DNA of 64,000 nucleotides from assembly GCF_900103265.1 (NCBI RefSeq), contig NZ_FMWX01000003.1, positions 62,001 through 126,000 on the forward strand, in the 5' to 3' direction. This DNA is from Sphingomonas sp. NFR15 (GTDB lineage Bacteria; Pseudomonadota; Alphaproteobacteria; Sphingomonadales; Sphingomonadaceae). Below, one piece after another: positions 9,490 through 21,353 of the stretch (positions within the stretch are counted from its first letter, which is position 1; each line of letters begins with the position of its first letter). Position numbers and translations under genes: made by a program. The notes beneath the pieces are model-generated. The model saw only the letters and a program-made list of their open reading frames with translations, was not told the origin of the DNA and did not search any database.

Positions 9490-11015
9490 ACATCATCCTG
9501 CTCAGCCCCGGCGACGTGACACTGGCCCAGTGGCGCGCCGTGTATCACGGCGCGCCGGCCCGGCTCGACCCGGCATGCGCGCCGCGCATCGCGGAGAGCG
9601 CCGCCGCGGTCGAGCGCATCCTGGCCAAGGGCGCGCCGGTCTATGGCATCAACACCGGCTTCGGAAAGCTGGCGAGCGTGCGGATCGACGACCACGACCT
9701 CGCGACGCTTCAGCGCAACATCGTGCTGAGCCATGCCGCCGGGACGGGCGCGCCCTCGCCCGTGCCGATCATCCGGCTGATGATGGCGCTGAAGCTCGCG
9801 AGCCTCGGGCAGGGCGCCTCGGGCGTGCGGCCCGCGACGGTCGCCCTGCTCGAAGCGATGCTCGATACCGGGCTGACCCCGGTCGTGCCGTGTCAGGGAT
9901 CGGTCGGGGCGAGCGGCGATCTCGCGCCCTTGTCGCACATGGCGGCGGCGATGATCGGGGTGGGCGAAATCTGGGTCGGCGGGGCGCGCCTGCCCGCCGC
10001 CGAGGCGCTCGCGCAGGCGGGCCTCGCCCCGATCGAGCTTGGCCCCAAGGAAGGGCTGGCGCTGCTCAACGGCACGCAATTCTCGACTGCCAACGCGCTG
10101 GCCGGGCTGTTCGAGGCGGAAACGCTGTTCAAGTCTGCGCTGGTGACCGGCGCACTCTCGACCGAGGCGGTCAAGGGTTCGGACACGCCGTTCGACCCGC
10201 GCATCCACGCGCTGCGGCGCCATGCCGGCCAGATCGAGACGGCGGCGGCGCTGCGCCGGCTGATGGCCGGTTCGGCGATCCGCGCGAGCCATCTCGAAGA
10301 CGACGCGCGCGTGCAAGACCCCTATTGCCTGCGCTGCCAGCCGCAGGTGATGGGCGCCGCGCTCGATATCCTGCGCCAGGCGGCGACGACGCTGGAAATC
10401 GAGGCGAATGGCGTCTCGGACAATCCGCTGATCTTCCCCGAAAGCGACGAGGCGCTGTCCGGCGGCAATTTCCACGCCGAGCCGGTCGCCTTCGCCGCCG
10501 ACATGATCGCGCTCGCGATCTGCGAGATCGGCTCGATCGCCGAGCGGCGGATCGCGATGCTGGTCGATCCGGCGCTGTCGGGGCTGCCGGCGTTCCTCTC
10601 GCCCAAGCCCGGCCTCAATTCCGGCTTCATGATCCCGCAGGTCACCGCCGCCGCGCTCGTTTCCGAGAACAAGCAACGCGCCTATCCCGCCAGCGTCGAT
10701 TCGATCCCGACCTCGGCGAACCAGGAGGATCACGTCTCGATGGCGGCGCACGGCGCGCGGCGCCTGCTGGAGATGGCCGAGAACGCCAGCGCGGTGATCG
10801 GCATCGAATATCTCGCCGCCGTACAGGCGATCGATTTCCACGCGCCGCTGGCGAGCAGCACCGTGTTGCAGGCCGCGCACGCGCGCCTGCGCGCGGACGT
10901 GCCGCATCTCTCGGACGACCGGCATTTCCACCCCGACATGGAGGCGGCCAATCGGCTCGTCCGCTCGGGCGCGCTGGTCGCGGTGGCGGGTGACGTGCTG
11001 CCGGGGGTCGCATGA
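9486..11015 (+). CDS. hutH: Histidine ammonia-lyase HutH
   Basis: First step of the pathway: L-histidine to urocanate and ammonia. The 509-residue length is normal. The Ala-Ser-Gly triad that cyclises into the MIO prosthetic group is seen in [14 protein letters not shown] at residues 142-144, and TNTGFG-like [10 protein letters not shown] near 53-62 carries the family active-site Tyr. The start ATG overlaps the hutI TGA (ATGA), and the stop overlaps the hutG start in the same way, so the operon is tightly coupled. A larger open frame beginning at 8859 is only an upstream extension inside hutI. Confidence 0.96.
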   Translation: MNIILLSPGDVTLAQWRAVYHGAPARLDPACAPRIAESAAAVERILAKGAPVYGINTGFGKLASVRIDDHDLATLQRNIVLSHAAGTGAPSPVPIIRLMMALKLASLGQGASGVRPATVALLEAMLDTGLTPVVPCQGSVGASGDLAPLSHMAAAMIGVGEIWVGGARLPAAEALAQAGLAPIELGPKEGLALLNGTQFSTANALAGLFEAETLFKSALVTGALSTEAVKGSDTPFDPRIHALRRHAGQIETAAALRRLMAGSAIRASHLEDDARVQDPYCLRCQPQVMGAALDILRQAATTLEIEANGVSDNPLIFPESDEALSGGNFHAEPVAFAADMIALAICEIGSIAERRIAMLVDPALSGLPAFLSPKPGLNSGFMIPQVTAAALVSENKQRAYPASVDSIPTSANQEDHVSMAAHGARRLLEMAENASAVIGIEYLAAVQAIDFHAPLASSTVLQAAHARLRADVPHLSDDRHFHPDMEAANRLVRSGALVAVAGDVLPGVA

Positions 11016-11818
11016 CCGACTGGTTGCAGGTCCATCGCGGCGATGCGCCGCTGATTCTCGCCTTTCCGCATACCGGGCTCGACCTCGCCGATGTCGAAGC
11101 CGGTTTCGTGTCCCCGTGGCGCGCGCGCCGCGACGCCGATTGGTGGATCGACCGCCTCTATGCGTTCGCGGCGGATCTGGGCGCGACGACGGTTCGCACC
11201 ACGATCTCGCGCAGCGTGATCGACGTCAATCGTGATCCATCGGGCGCCTCGCTATATCCCGGCATGGCGACGACCGACATCGCGCCGACGACGACGTTCG
11301 ATGGCGAGCCGCTCTACACCGGCGCGCCGCCCGATGCCGCCGAGATCGCGCGGCGCCGCGCGCGCTGGTTCGACCCGTACCATGCCGCGCTCTCGGCCGA
11401 GATCGCGCGGCTGCGCGCCGCGCACGACACGATCGTGCTCTACGACGCGCATTCGATCCGCAGCCACATCCCCCGGCTGTTCGACGGCGAGTTGCCGCAG
11501 TTCAACGTCGGCACCAATGGCGGCGCGACCTGCGCGCCCGCGCTGGGCGGCGCGGTGGAGGCGATCTGCGCCGCGAGCGGGCTCGGCCATGTCCGCGACG
11601 GGCGGTTCCGGGGGGGCTGGACCACGCGCCATTACGGCCGCCCCGAGACGGGCGTGCATGCGATCCAGATGGAACTCGCGATTCGCGGGTACATGGACGA
11701 GCCCGACGTGCCCGCCCCCGGCACCTGGCCGCCCGCTTACGACCCCGTCCGCGCGGCGCCGCTCGCCGCGATACTCCTCGATATCGTGAAGGCGTGCCTC
11801 GCCTTCACCCATGCCTGA
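11012..11818 (+). CDS. hutG: N-formylglutamate deformylase HutG
   Basis: Hydrolyses N-formyl-L-glutamate to glutamate and formate, the last step after HutF. The protein has 268 residues and the N-formylglutamate amidohydrolase fold, with LAFPHTG near residues 17-23, [13 protein letters not shown] around 70-82 and [15 protein letters not shown] around 148-162, which contain the likely metal and substrate-binding residues. It overlaps hutH by 4 bases and is followed after 15 bases by hutU. The presence of HutF and HutG together shows the five-step route via formylglutamate. Confidence 0.94.
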   Translation: MTDWLQVHRGDAPLILAFPHTGLDLADVEAGFVSPWRARRDADWWIDRLYAFAADLGATTVRTTISRSVIDVNRDPSGASLYPGMATTDIAPTTTFDGEPLYTGAPPDAAEIARRRARWFDPYHAALSAEIARLRAAHDTIVLYDAHSIRSHIPRLFDGELPQFNVGTNGGATCAPALGGAVEAICAASGLGHVRDGRFRGGWTTRHYGRPETGVHAIQMELAIRGYMDEPDVPAPGTWPPAYDPVRAAPLAAILLDIVKACLAFTHA

Positions 11819-11833
11819 ACGCGAAGGAACGCC

Positions 11834-13497
<1,664 letters not shown>

Positions 13498-13501
<4 letters not shown>

Positions 13502-14070
13502 GCGACGGCGCCCTGATCCGCGCGGCCGACAGCCCGCAGGTGGCGTGGAAGAACGGCGGCGGGGTGACGCGCGAGATCGCGCGCTTTCCGGCGGGCGCCG
13601 GCCTCGACGATTTCGCGTGGCGGCTGAGCGCGGCGCGGGTCGATGTGCCGGGGGCGTTTTCGCATTTCGCGCGCGTCGACCGCACGATCGCGATCCTGTC
13701 GGGCCGGCTGCGGCTGGAGGTGGCGGGGCGCGCGCCCGTCACGCTCGCGCCCGCGTGCGCGGCCTATCACTTTGCGGGCGACGTCGCCGCGTTCGGCTCG
13801 CCCGAAGGCGGCCCCGTGCTCGACCTGAATTTGATGGTACGGCGCGATGCCGGCGTGGGCGTGATCCGCGCGTTCGACGCCGGTGTGATCGACGAGGTCG
13901 ATGCGGGGGCGATCCTGGTCGCGCGCCGCGATCTGGTGCTTCGCATCGGCGCGCGGACCGTCGCCATACGCGCGCACGACGCCTTCCGGTTCGACGCGCG
14001 GGGCGAGGGTGTCACGGTGAGCGCGCCGGTGAAGATCGCCTCGGTGCGTCCTCCGGCCGGATCGTCCTGA
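13498..14070 (+). CDS. hutD: HutD-family cupin protein
   Basis: A 190-residue HutD-family protein with a GTG start overlapping the hutU stop (GTGA). HutD proteins are small cupins thought to moderate hut expression or to bind formylglutamate; the biochemical role is not settled. Family signatures are [15 protein letters not shown] near residues 14-28 and [11 protein letters not shown] soon after. It is the last gene of the hut operon and converges on the LysR gene 15 bases downstream. Confidence 0.88.
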
Positions 14071-14085
14071 CCGGCGGGCGCGGGA

Positions 14086-15000
14086 TCAGCGCTTCCCTTT
14101 GGCGGCGCCATCGGGCTGGGGGCCGCCCGCGCGCAGCATCGCGACGAACGCCGCCTCGGTCGGCGACAGGCTGCGCTTGGGATGGCGGATCATGCGGAAC
14201 TGGCGTTCGGGCAGCGCGAGCGGCACCTGCCGCAGCAGCCCCGCCTCGATCCGCCCGGCCACAACGCTTGCGGACAGGACCGTGGCCGCGCGCCCGGTCT
14301 CGACCGCGCTGGCCATCGCCTCGTTGGAGGCCACCTCCATCATGACCTTCAGCTTGGCGGGATCGACGCCGAGCCGCTTGAGGTCGTTCTCGAACTCGAG
14401 CCGCGTGCCCGAGCCCTGCTCGCGCAGCACCCAGGCGCTGCGATACAGATCCTCTGGGCGGGGCGGCGTGTCCGCCCAGGGGTGATCGGGCGCGACGACC
14501 AACACGAGCTGATCGCGCGCCACCACCTCGCTCGTCAGGTCGGGCGCGGGCAGATCGCCCTCGACCAGCCCGAGCGACGCCTCGCCCGAGCGCAGCTTGC
14601 GGCTGACCTCCGCGGTGTTGGCGATCGTGATGCTGAGCTGAATGTCCGGGTGGAGCGCGTGGAAGCCGTTCAGCCGGGCGGGGAGCCAGTAGCTCGCGAT
14701 CGTGTGGCTGGCGTGGACGTGGAGGACGCCCTGGCGCAGCCCGCCGAGATCGAGCAGGCGCGCGCGCGCGGCGTCCGCCCGGCCGAGCGTGGCGCGCGCT
14801 TCATCCAGGAACGCGCGGCCGGTGTCGGTCAGTTCGATCCGGCGGCCGATCCGGTCGAAGAAGCGGAGCCCGAACTCCCGCTCGAGCTGGACCACCGCGT
14901 GGCTGACGGCGGACTGCGACAGGTGGACGTGCTCCGCCGCGCGGCGGATATGCTCGCGCTCGGCGACGGCGACGAAGATCCGCAACTGTTCGAGCGTCAT
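14086..15000 (-). CDS. LysR-family transcriptional regulator
   Basis: A 304-residue LysR regulator with an N-terminal helix-turn-helix (residues 1-60; HLSQSAVSHAVVQLE) and a periplasmic-binding-like effector domain. The effector domain resembles the CysL/CbbR side of the family (VHASHTIASYWLP), but the ligand is unknown. Its start overlaps the stop of the FAD/NAD(P)-binding gene upstream by 4 bases, so the two are co-expressed. Unusually for a LysR protein it is downstream of, not divergent from, its partner gene. Confidence 0.88.
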   Translation of the reverse strand: MTLEQLRIFVAVAEREHIRRAAEHVHLSQSAVSHAVVQLEREFGLRFFDRIGRRIELTDTGRAFLDEARATLGRADAARARLLDLGGLRQGVLHVHASHTIASYWLPARLNGFHALHPDIQLSITIANTAEVSRKLRSGEASLGLVEGDLPAPDLTSEVVARDQLVLVVAPDHPWADTPPRPEDLYRSAWVLREQGSGTRLEFENDLKRLGVDPAKLKVMMEVASNEAMASAVETGRAATVLSASVVAGRIEAGLLRQVPLALPERQFRMIRHPKRSLSPTEAAFVAMLRAGGPQPDGAAKGKR

Positions 15001-16340
15001 GGCGCGGTCCGCGCGTGCGCCAGCAGGGCCGCGAGGTCTCGCGCCTGCTGGCGGATTTCGGGGATGGCGATCGATTCGAACAGCACGCCGAGCCGCGCCG
15101 GGCCGATCGCGTGCAGATCATGGGCGGGAACGCCGTTCCGGTCGAAGAGCGCGCCGGCTGGGGTGCAGCGCAGCCCGGCGCCGCCGAAGCCCGGCACGAT
15201 CGTCCCCGCCTCCAGCATGGTCCGCAACAGCGGCGAGGCGGCCTTTGCATAATCGAGGCTGGGGCCGGTGCAGTTGATGACATGCGCGGCCTCGACATCC
15301 AGACGGTCGCCACCCGTGCGCGCGGCGACCCGCAGCCGATCGCCGGCGGCGACGATCGCGTCGATCCGGCCGTCCAGCACGCGGAGCGTGCCAACGCGAC
15401 GTTCGGCGTCGATGATGTCGGCGATGGTGGGCGCCATGCGATGGCGACGGATCTCCCAGCGCCGTTGCAGGTGCCGCCGGAACCGGCGCTTCTCGACATC
15501 CGGCAGGGCCAGCCACAAGGGGTTCACCACGGGCCGCATGCTGTCCACCGCCGCGCGCCACTCGGTGCCGCCGCGCAGCGCGGTGTGGAAGGCGTGCAGA
15601 TAGGCACGCGCCGTCGCCGGCGTGGCGCCGGGCGCGAACACCGGCGCGGCGAGCGTCGCGTGTGGCGCGTGCCGTTCGGGGAAGAGGCCGCGCCGCGAGA
15701 CGGTGGTGATCCGCCCGCGATGCCCATTCTCCCGCAGCCGCATGATGACGTCGACCGCGGTCAGGCCGGTGCCGATCAGCACGACCTCCTCGTCCGCACC
15801 GATCCCGGCGAACACGCCGTCTGCCCACGCATCATGGTGGTAGCGGCCGGTCGCGTCGATCTCCGGCGGGACGCCCGGCAGCCGTGCGGGATCGAAATGG
15901 CCGCACGCGAGCACGACCTGCCGCGCTGTGACGGTCCCCCCGCCGGCGAGGGTGATCGTGTACAGGCCGTCCGACTTGGCGCAGGCGATCGCAGTGTCGC
16001 GGATATGCTCGGGCGCGGCGGCGCAATAGAGCTGGCGCAGATACAGGCCGAAGATCGGACGGGGGACGAACGTGCCGGGATCGGTCTCGGCGGACACGTT
16101 CTCGCGCATCCAGGCGACGAAGTGACCGGGATCATCGGGGTCCGCGCTCATACCGCTCGCGGCGACGTTCAGCAGGTTCTTGAGCGAGGGCGTGGCATAG
16201 GCGAGGCCGAAGGCGGGCCGGTCGGTCGGAGCGATGATCGTGCAGCTCCGCTGGTGGAGCCGCTTCAGATTCCACGCGATCAGCGCGGCACTGGCGCCGC
16301 CCCCGATGATGACGATGTCGCGAATGGTTCGTACCGGCAC
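14997..16340 (-). CDS. FAD/NAD(P)-binding protein
   Basis: A 447-residue flavoprotein-like protein with an N-terminal dinucleotide motif (VIIGGGASAALIAWNL, about residues 9-24) and a second Rossmann segment VVLIGTGLTAVDVIMRL near residue 190. This pattern matches the NAD_binding_9 family (YdhS-like), whose substrates are mostly undefined. The start at 16340 follows AAAGGACATCCTC. It forms a two-gene unit with the overlapped LysR gene. A palindrome lies 79 bases upstream. Confidence 0.82.
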   Translation of the reverse strand: MPVRTIRDIVIIGGGASAALIAWNLKRLHQRSCTIIAPTDRPAFGLAYATPSLKNLLNVAASGMSADPDDPGHFVAWMRENVSAETDPGTFVPRPIFGLYLRQLYCAAAPEHIRDTAIACAKSDGLYTITLAGGGTVTARQVVLACGHFDPARLPGVPPEIDATGRYHHDAWADGVFAGIGADEEVVLIGTGLTAVDVIMRLRENGHRGRITTVSRRGLFPERHAPHATLAAPVFAPGATPATARAYLHAFHTALRGGTEWRAAVDSMRPVVNPLWLALPDVEKRRFRRHLQRRWEIRRHRMAPTIADIIDAERRVGTLRVLDGRIDAIVAAGDRLRVAARTGGDRLDVEAAHVINCTGPSLDYAKAASPLLRTMLEAGTIVPGFGGAGLRCTPAGALFDRNGVPAHDLHAIGPARLGVLFESIAIPEIRQQARDLAALLAHARTAP

Positions 16341-16418
16341 GAGGATGTCCTTTCCCTTGGTCGGGCCGGGATATGTGAGCGCGCGGTTGTTCGATCCATG
16401 TCAAACATATGGCCATTC

Positions 16419-16437
16419 CGTTCGATTCCATCGAACG
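16419..16437. promoter_or_regulatory. Perfect palindrome between prolyl aminopeptidase and FAD protein
   Basis: CGTTCGAT-TCC-ATCGAACG has perfect 8-base arms. Another GTTCGAT half-like copy begins near 16388. The element lies 23 bases after the aminopeptidase stop and 79 bases before the FAD-protein start, and a TTGACA-like hexamer for the minus strand lies at 16399-16404. It could be an operator for the FAD-protein/LysR unit or a short terminator; the absence of a T tract favours an operator. Confidence 0.45.
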
Positions 16438-16459
16438 ATCAACCCTCCTCCCGCCCGGT

Positions 16460-17551
16460 TCAGTGGATCGGCGCCAGTCCATCCATGATCGCGGTCAGCG
16501 CGAGCGCGGTCTGGAGTTCCATCGCGCTGTGGCCGGCGTTGGTTCGGACATAGGTCACCGGCGTCGCGCCGGCGCGGGCCAGCGCATCGACCAGCCGTGA
16601 CGCCTGGGTGAGCGGGCAGACCTGATCGAAGCGGCCATGCACGATATGGATCGGCAGGTGCGCGATCCTGTCGATGTTGCCGAGGATGTAATCGGGTTCG
16701 AGGAACAGGTGGTTCGCGAAGAAATGCGCCTCGATCTGCGCGAAGGACAGCGCGAATTCGGCATCGCCGAACTTGCCGGGGTCGTCGTCCTGCGGGATCA
16801 TGTTCGAAATCGTGCCTTCCCACACCGACCAGGCCAGCGCCGCGCAGAGCTGGTGGGCGCGGGCGTCATCGTTGGCGGGCACGGCGTCGAAGAGCGCCTT
16901 GTACGCCCCCATCATGTCGTGCCGATCGCGCTGCGGGATGATCTCGACGAACGCCTTCCACTCGTCGGGATAGGCGATGTAGCTGCCGGGTGCGGTCAGC
17001 GCGAACGGCGCGTCGGCGAACGTGGCGGCATTGCCCTGGTACATATATTCGAGGTCTTGCCGCGCGCCGATGAAGATGCCGCGCAGCACCAGCGACGCGA
17101 CATGGTGCGGGTGCCGGATCGCATAGACAAGCGCCAGCGTGCTGCCCCAGCTCCCGCCGAACACGTGCATCGGCCCGGTGATGCCGAGCGCGTCGCGCAA
17201 GGCGTTGATGTCCGCGACGAGATGGTCGGTCGTGTTGCGGACCAGCGCCACGGCGGGCCCGGCCTGCGCGACGGTGGGCGTGCTCTTCCCGCAGCCGCGC
17301 TGGTCGAACAGGATCACGCGGTAGCGGGCGGGATCGAAGAAGCGCGACATCACCGGCGCGCAGGCGCCGCCCGGCCCGCCATGCAGGAACATCACCGGCT
17401 CACCGGCGGGATCGCCATATTCTTCCCAGTAGAGCGTGTGATCGGGCTCGTGATCGACCTGGAGGAACCCGCTGCGGTTCGCCGCGCGCTGGGGATATTT
17501 CCAGGCGTCGCCGATGGTGCTCGCGGTCTGGAGTTCCGATAGATCGATCAT
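16460..17551 (-). CDS. pip: Prolyl aminopeptidase (proline iminopeptidase)
   Basis: Alpha/beta-hydrolase of 363 residues that removes N-terminal proline from peptides. The oxyanion region FLHGGPGGAC, the GGSWGS nucleophile elbow (catalytic Ser), the later Asp in HGRFDQVCP and a C-terminal GHSAME His make up the triad. YWEEYGDPAGEPVMFLHGG is typical of the family. The frame is open to 17650, so 17602 or 17650 are alternative starts; 17551 places the conserved region at the usual distance. No start has a strong ribosome binding site. The function fits the peptide-scavenging theme of the left part of the window. Confidence 0.88.
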   Translation of the reverse strand: MIDLSELQTASTIGDAWKYPQRAANRSGFLQVDHEPDHTLYWEEYGDPAGEPVMFLHGGPGGACAPVMSRFFDPARYRVILFDQRGCGKSTPTVAQAGPAVALVRNTTDHLVADINALRDALGITGPMHVFGGSWGSTLALVYAIRHPHHVASLVLRGIFIGARQDLEYMYQGNAATFADAPFALTAPGSYIAYPDEWKAFVEIIPQRDRHDMMGAYKALFDAVPANDDARAHQLCAALAWSVWEGTISNMIPQDDDPGKFGDAEFALSFAQIEAHFFANHLFLEPDYILGNIDRIAHLPIHIVHGRFDQVCPLTQASRLVDALARAGATPVTYVRTNAGHSAMELQTALALTAIMDGLAPIH

Positions 17552-17692
17552 GCCCGCACCATCCCGTCGCCACCCCACCGAAGCCTCGCGCTTCGTCATC
17601 ATGCCGCTTTGCCCGAGGTCGATGCGCGGCATCAAGAGCGGCGCACACACGCGGCGATGCGTGTGTGCGCCGCCCGGCGCGCGGACGTTCGA

Positions 17693-18442
17693 TCAACCCG
17701 CCTCGGCCATCCACTGCACCGCGTCTTCGCCCGCCGCGATCCTGAGCGGCGCGCCGGCCTCCGTGGCCGCGTGCCAGACCGCCTCGGCGACATCGCGCGG
17801 GTGCGTGACCGGCCCCGTATCTTGCTGGAAATTGGCGATCATGGTTTCGATGAGCGGCTTGTAGTCGGGGTTATCGAGCCCGCGCAGATGCGGCATCGCA
17901 TTGGTGCCGAAGCGGGTTTCCGGCGCGCGCCCGGGAAGGACGATGTGGACGCGCACGCCGAACGGCTCCATTTCCGCCGCGAGCGATTCGGTCAGCGCGT
18001 TCACCGCCGCCTTGCTCGCGCGGTAGGTGCTGATCAGCGGCAGCGGCTTGAGCGTCGCCGACGACGTGACGTTGATGATGGTTCCGCCACGGCGCTCGCG
18101 GAATGCGGGCAGCACCGCCTGCATCATCGCCAACGTCCCCAGCGTGTTGGTTTCGAACAATCGGCGCGCGGTGTCGGGGTCGATCAGTTCGAGGGGCACG
18201 GCGGCACCGAAGCCCGCGTTGTTGACGAGGACGTCGATGGCGCCCGCCTGCCGCAGCGCGCCGGCGATGCTGGCGGGGTCGGTGACGTCGAGCGGGAGGA
18301 CGGTGAGCGCGTCGGACGGCGGCAGGAGGTCCGCCTTCGGGTCGCGCATCGTGGCGATGACCTTCCAGCCGCGTTCGAGGAACAGCTTCGCGGTTTCGAG
18401 GCCGAAGCCGGACGAGCAGCCGGTAATCAGGACAGTGGGCAT
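17693..18442 (-). CDS. SDR-family oxidoreductase
   Basis: A 249-residue classical short-chain dehydrogenase. The NAD(P) motif TGCSSGFG is at residues 7-14, NNAGFG near 80, a catalytic Ser in NVTSSAT and the YRASK active-site motif near residues 147-151. The substrate is unknown. It is divergent from an AraC regulator starting 99 bases away, which probably controls it. Confidence 0.85.
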   Translation of the reverse strand: MPTVLITGCSSGFGLETAKLFLERGWKVIATMRDPKADLLPPSDALTVLPLDVTDPASIAGALRQAGAIDVLVNNAGFGAAVPLELIDPDTARRLFETNTLGTLAMMQAVLPAFRERRGGTIINVTSSATLKPLPLISTYRASKAAVNALTESLAAEMEPFGVRVHIVLPGRAPETRFGTNAMPHLRGLDNPDYKPLIETMIANFQQDTGPVTHPRDVAEAVWHAATEAGAPLRIAAGEDAVQWMAEAG

Positions 18443-18541
18443 GAAAAACTCCGTGAAGGATTGCGGGTGCCACGAAGGTGGCCATCGCGACCAAGACCGT
18501 CTATGGTCGGCAATCCCGAATGCGTTGGTGATAGTCCTGAT

Positions 18542-19444
18542 ATGATCGTCGATCCGCTTGCCGAGATCGTGACCCTGCTTCAGCCGTCCGCGAGCTTCTC
18601 GAAGCTGGTCGAATATGCCGGGCGCTGGCGCATCCGCCGCGATGTCGAGGGCAAGCCGGTCTTTTTCGCCGTGCTGGAGGGCGCGTGCCGGCTGGTCGGC
18701 GCGGGGCGATCGTCGATCATCGTGCGCGCGGGCGATTTCGTGCTCTCACCATCGATCGACAAGCAGGTAATCGAGAGCATCGACGCACCGGCGCACGGCA
18801 TCGACATGGTGCCCGCCGAAATCGGCGAAGGTCGGTACCGGGTGGGGCCGGCGGACGCGCCGGTCAATCTCAGGATGCAGGTCGGCTTGTGCAGCTTCGC
18901 GTCGCCCGACGCGGCTCTGCTCGTCTCGCTGCTCCCCGCGATCGTCGTCGCGCGCGGCGAGCCACGGCTCGCGCAGTTGCTGCATCTGGTCGGCGACGAG
19001 ACCCGCCAGTCCCGGCCGGGGCGTGAGCTGGTGCTCGAGCGCCTTCTCGAAGTGCTGCTGATCGAGGCGCTGCGGTGCGGGTCCGACACGGTGCCCGTGC
19101 CGAGCCTGGCGCGCGGCCTTGCCGACGATCGCCTTGCCGCCGCGCTGCGTGCGATCCATGCGCGGCCGGAGCATGGCTGGACGGTCGCCGCGCTCGCCGC
19201 CGAGGCCGCGATGTCGCGATCAGCCTTCTTCGCGCGCTTCAGCCGCGTCGTCGGGCTGCCGCCGATGGGATATCTGGTCGCCTGGCGCATGGCGCTCGCC
19301 AAGCGCCTGCTGAGCACGCGCGACCTGGCGATCGAGGGCGTCGCCGCGCGGGTCGGCTACGGCTCCGCGAGCACGTTCAGCACCGCCTTCACACGCCACG
19401 TCGGAACGCCGCCGATGCGCTACGCGCGGACGGCGGCGCGCTGA
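18542..19444 (+). CDS. AraC-family transcriptional regulator
   Basis: A 300-residue regulator with an N-terminal cupin effector domain of the AraC_N type and a C-terminal pair of helix-turn-helix motifs (about residues 200-300; TVAALAAEAAMSRSAFFARF and AARVGYGSASTFSTAF). The open frame extends upstream to 17609, but that part lies antisense to the SDR gene; the ATG at 18542 fits the family start. Divergent orientation suggests control of the SDR gene. Confidence 0.87.
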   Translation: MIVDPLAEIVTLLQPSASFSKLVEYAGRWRIRRDVEGKPVFFAVLEGACRLVGAGRSSIIVRAGDFVLSPSIDKQVIESIDAPAHGIDMVPAEIGEGRYRVGPADAPVNLRMQVGLCSFASPDAALLVSLLPAIVVARGEPRLAQLLHLVGDETRQSRPGRELVLERLLEVLLIEALRCGSDTVPVPSLARGLADDRLAAALRAIHARPEHGWTVAALAAEAAMSRSAFFARFSRVVGLPPMGYLVAWRMALAKRLLSTRDLAIEGVAARVGYGSASTFSTAFTRHVGTPPMRYARTAAR

Positions 19445-19540
19445 CCGCGCGGGCTTTCCGGCGGGTCCGGGAGGCCGCCATTGCAGGAACGCGTCGCGAC
19501 GATTAGCGCTGGCTTCCCAACCGATAGGAAGATGCTCGGC

Positions 19541-21352
19541 ATGCTCACCAAGCGCAGATTTCTGGGAATGCTGATGGCGGGGGTGGCGCTGCCGCTGATC
19601 GACCCCGTGATCGCCCACGCCGCCACCGGTACCGCCGACGAGGACGCCCGGCTGCTGCGCTTTCTCGACGCCGCGTTCGATGCCAGCGTCGCGCTCAGCC
19701 CCCAGACGCAGACCAGCCTCGGCCTCAAGACCAATTACGACCGGCTCGACGACTATACCGACGCCGCCGCGCAGCGCGCGCAGGCGCTGGAGGAGGCGCA
19801 ACTCGCCGATCTGCGGCGCAGCTTCGCGGTCGATCGGCTCGGCCCCGGCGCTCGGTTGAGCTACCGTCTGTTCGAGGCGCAGGTCGCCACCGACCGGCGG
19901 CAGTTCGCGTTCCGCGATTATGCCTTCCCGGTCTCCACCAACGGCAGCCCGGCCGGCGACATTCCGGTGTTCCTCATCAACCAGCACCGCATCGACACGG
20001 TGGCGGACGCGCACGCCTATGTCGCCCGGCTGCGCGATTCGTTGCGGGTGATGCGCGAGGTTGCCGCGACCATGCGCAAGCAGGCGGCCAAGGGGATCGT
20101 GCCGCCCAAGATGGTGTTCGCCCCCGCGCGGGGCGACGCGCGCCAGGTCATCACCGGCGCGCCGTTCGATGGCGGCGCGGACAGCAGCCTGCTCGCCGAC
20201 TTCCGGGCGAAAGTGGGCAAGCTCGCTGCGCCCCAGGCGGTCAAGACGGCGCTGATCGCCGACGCGGTCGCGGCGCTGAAGGGGCCGTTCCGCGAGGGGT
20301 TCGACGTCCTGTTCGCCGCGCTCGACGAGATCGAGCCGCGCGCCAAGGGCAATGACGGCGCGTGGAGCCTGCCGGGCGGCGACGCTTATTATCAGGCGCG
20401 GCTCGCCTATTACACCACCACCGACATGACCGCCGAAGAGATCCACCAGCTCGGGCTCGATCAGGTGCGCTCGATCCATGCCGAGATGACCGCGGTGATG
20501 GCGCGGGCCGGCTTCGCCGGATCGTTGCAGGATCTGTTCGCGGCGCTGCGCACCGACCCCAGGTTCAAATATCCCAACACCGATGCCGGCCGGCAACTCT
20601 ACCTCGCCGATGCGCGCGCCGCGATCGCGCAGACGATGGCGGCGGCGCCGCGCTTCTTCCGCCGTCTGCCCAAGGCGCCGCTGGAGGTGCGCGCGGTCGA
20701 GACGTGGCGGCAGGAGACCGCCGCGGTGGCCTTCTACGACCAGCCCGCGCCTGATGGTTCGCGGCCGGGCATCTTCTACGTCAACCTCGCCGACATGACG
20801 CAGGTGCAGAAGACGCAGGTGGAGGGCATCGCGCATCATGAGGGCGCGCCCGGCCACCACTTCCAGATCGCGCGGGCGCAGGAATTGACCGGCGTGCCCA
20901 AGTTCCGCCGGTTCGGCTATTACGGCGCCTATACCGAGGGCTGGGGCCTGTATTCGGAACGGCTGGCGAAAGAGATGGGCGCCTATGCCGATCCCTATTC
21001 GGAACTGGGGATGCTCGCGCTCCAGGTATGGCGCGCCTGCCGGCTGGTGCTCGACACGGGGATGCACGCCAAGCGCTGGAGCCGTGACCAGGCGATCGCC
21101 TATTTCACTGAGAACGCGCCGCTGTCCGCGCGCGACGTGGTCAAGGAGGTCGATCGCTACATCAACAATCCCGGCCAGGCGACGAGCTACATGGTCGGGC
21201 AGCAGCGGATCGCGGCGTTGCGGCGCAAGGCGGAAGCCGCGCTGGGGACGCGGTTCGACCTGCGCGATTTCCATGAGGTGGTGCTGGCGCAGGGCGCGCT
21301 GCCGCTCGGCGTGCTGGCCGAACAGGTCGATGCGTGGATCGCCGCCACTTGA
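19541..21352 (+). CDS. Secreted DUF885-family protein (putative metallopeptidase)
   Basis: A 603-residue exported protein. ATG 19541 is chosen because AGGAAG at 19526-19531 lies 9 bases upstream; the earlier ATG at 19532 touches it. The N-terminus MLTKRRFLGMLMAGVALP is a signal with two arginines, followed by an Ala-rich cleavage region. DUF885 proteins carry a zinc-peptidase-like motif, here IAHHEGAPGHHFQ near residues 429-441, and EGWGLYSERL shortly after. Activity is presumed hydrolytic on peptides but is not established. It converges on the MFS gene with a 1-base gap. Confidence 0.85.
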   Translation: MLTKRRFLGMLMAGVALPLIDPVIAHAATGTADEDARLLRFLDAAFDASVALSPQTQTSLGLKTNYDRLDDYTDAAAQRAQALEEAQLADLRRSFAVDRLGPGARLSYRLFEAQVATDRRQFAFRDYAFPVSTNGSPAGDIPVFLINQHRIDTVADAHAYVARLRDSLRVMREVAATMRKQAAKGIVPPKMVFAPARGDARQVITGAPFDGGADSSLLADFRAKVGKLAAPQAVKTALIADAVAALKGPFREGFDVLFAALDEIEPRAKGNDGAWSLPGGDAYYQARLAYYTTTDMTAEEIHQLGLDQVRSIHAEMTAVMARAGFAGSLQDLFAALRTDPRFKYPNTDAGRQLYLADARAAIAQTMAAAPRFFRRLPKAPLEVRAVETWRQETAAVAFYDQPAPDGSRPGIFYVNLADMTQVQKTQVEGIAHHEGAPGHHFQIARAQELTGVPKFRRFGYYGAYTEGWGLYSERLAKEMGAYADPYSELGMLALQVWRACRLVLDTGMHAKRWSRDQAIAYFTENAPLSARDVVKEVDRYINNPGQATSYMVGQQRIAALRRKAEAALGTRFDLRDFHEVVLAQGALPLGVLAEQVDAWIAAT

Positions 21353-21353
21353 C

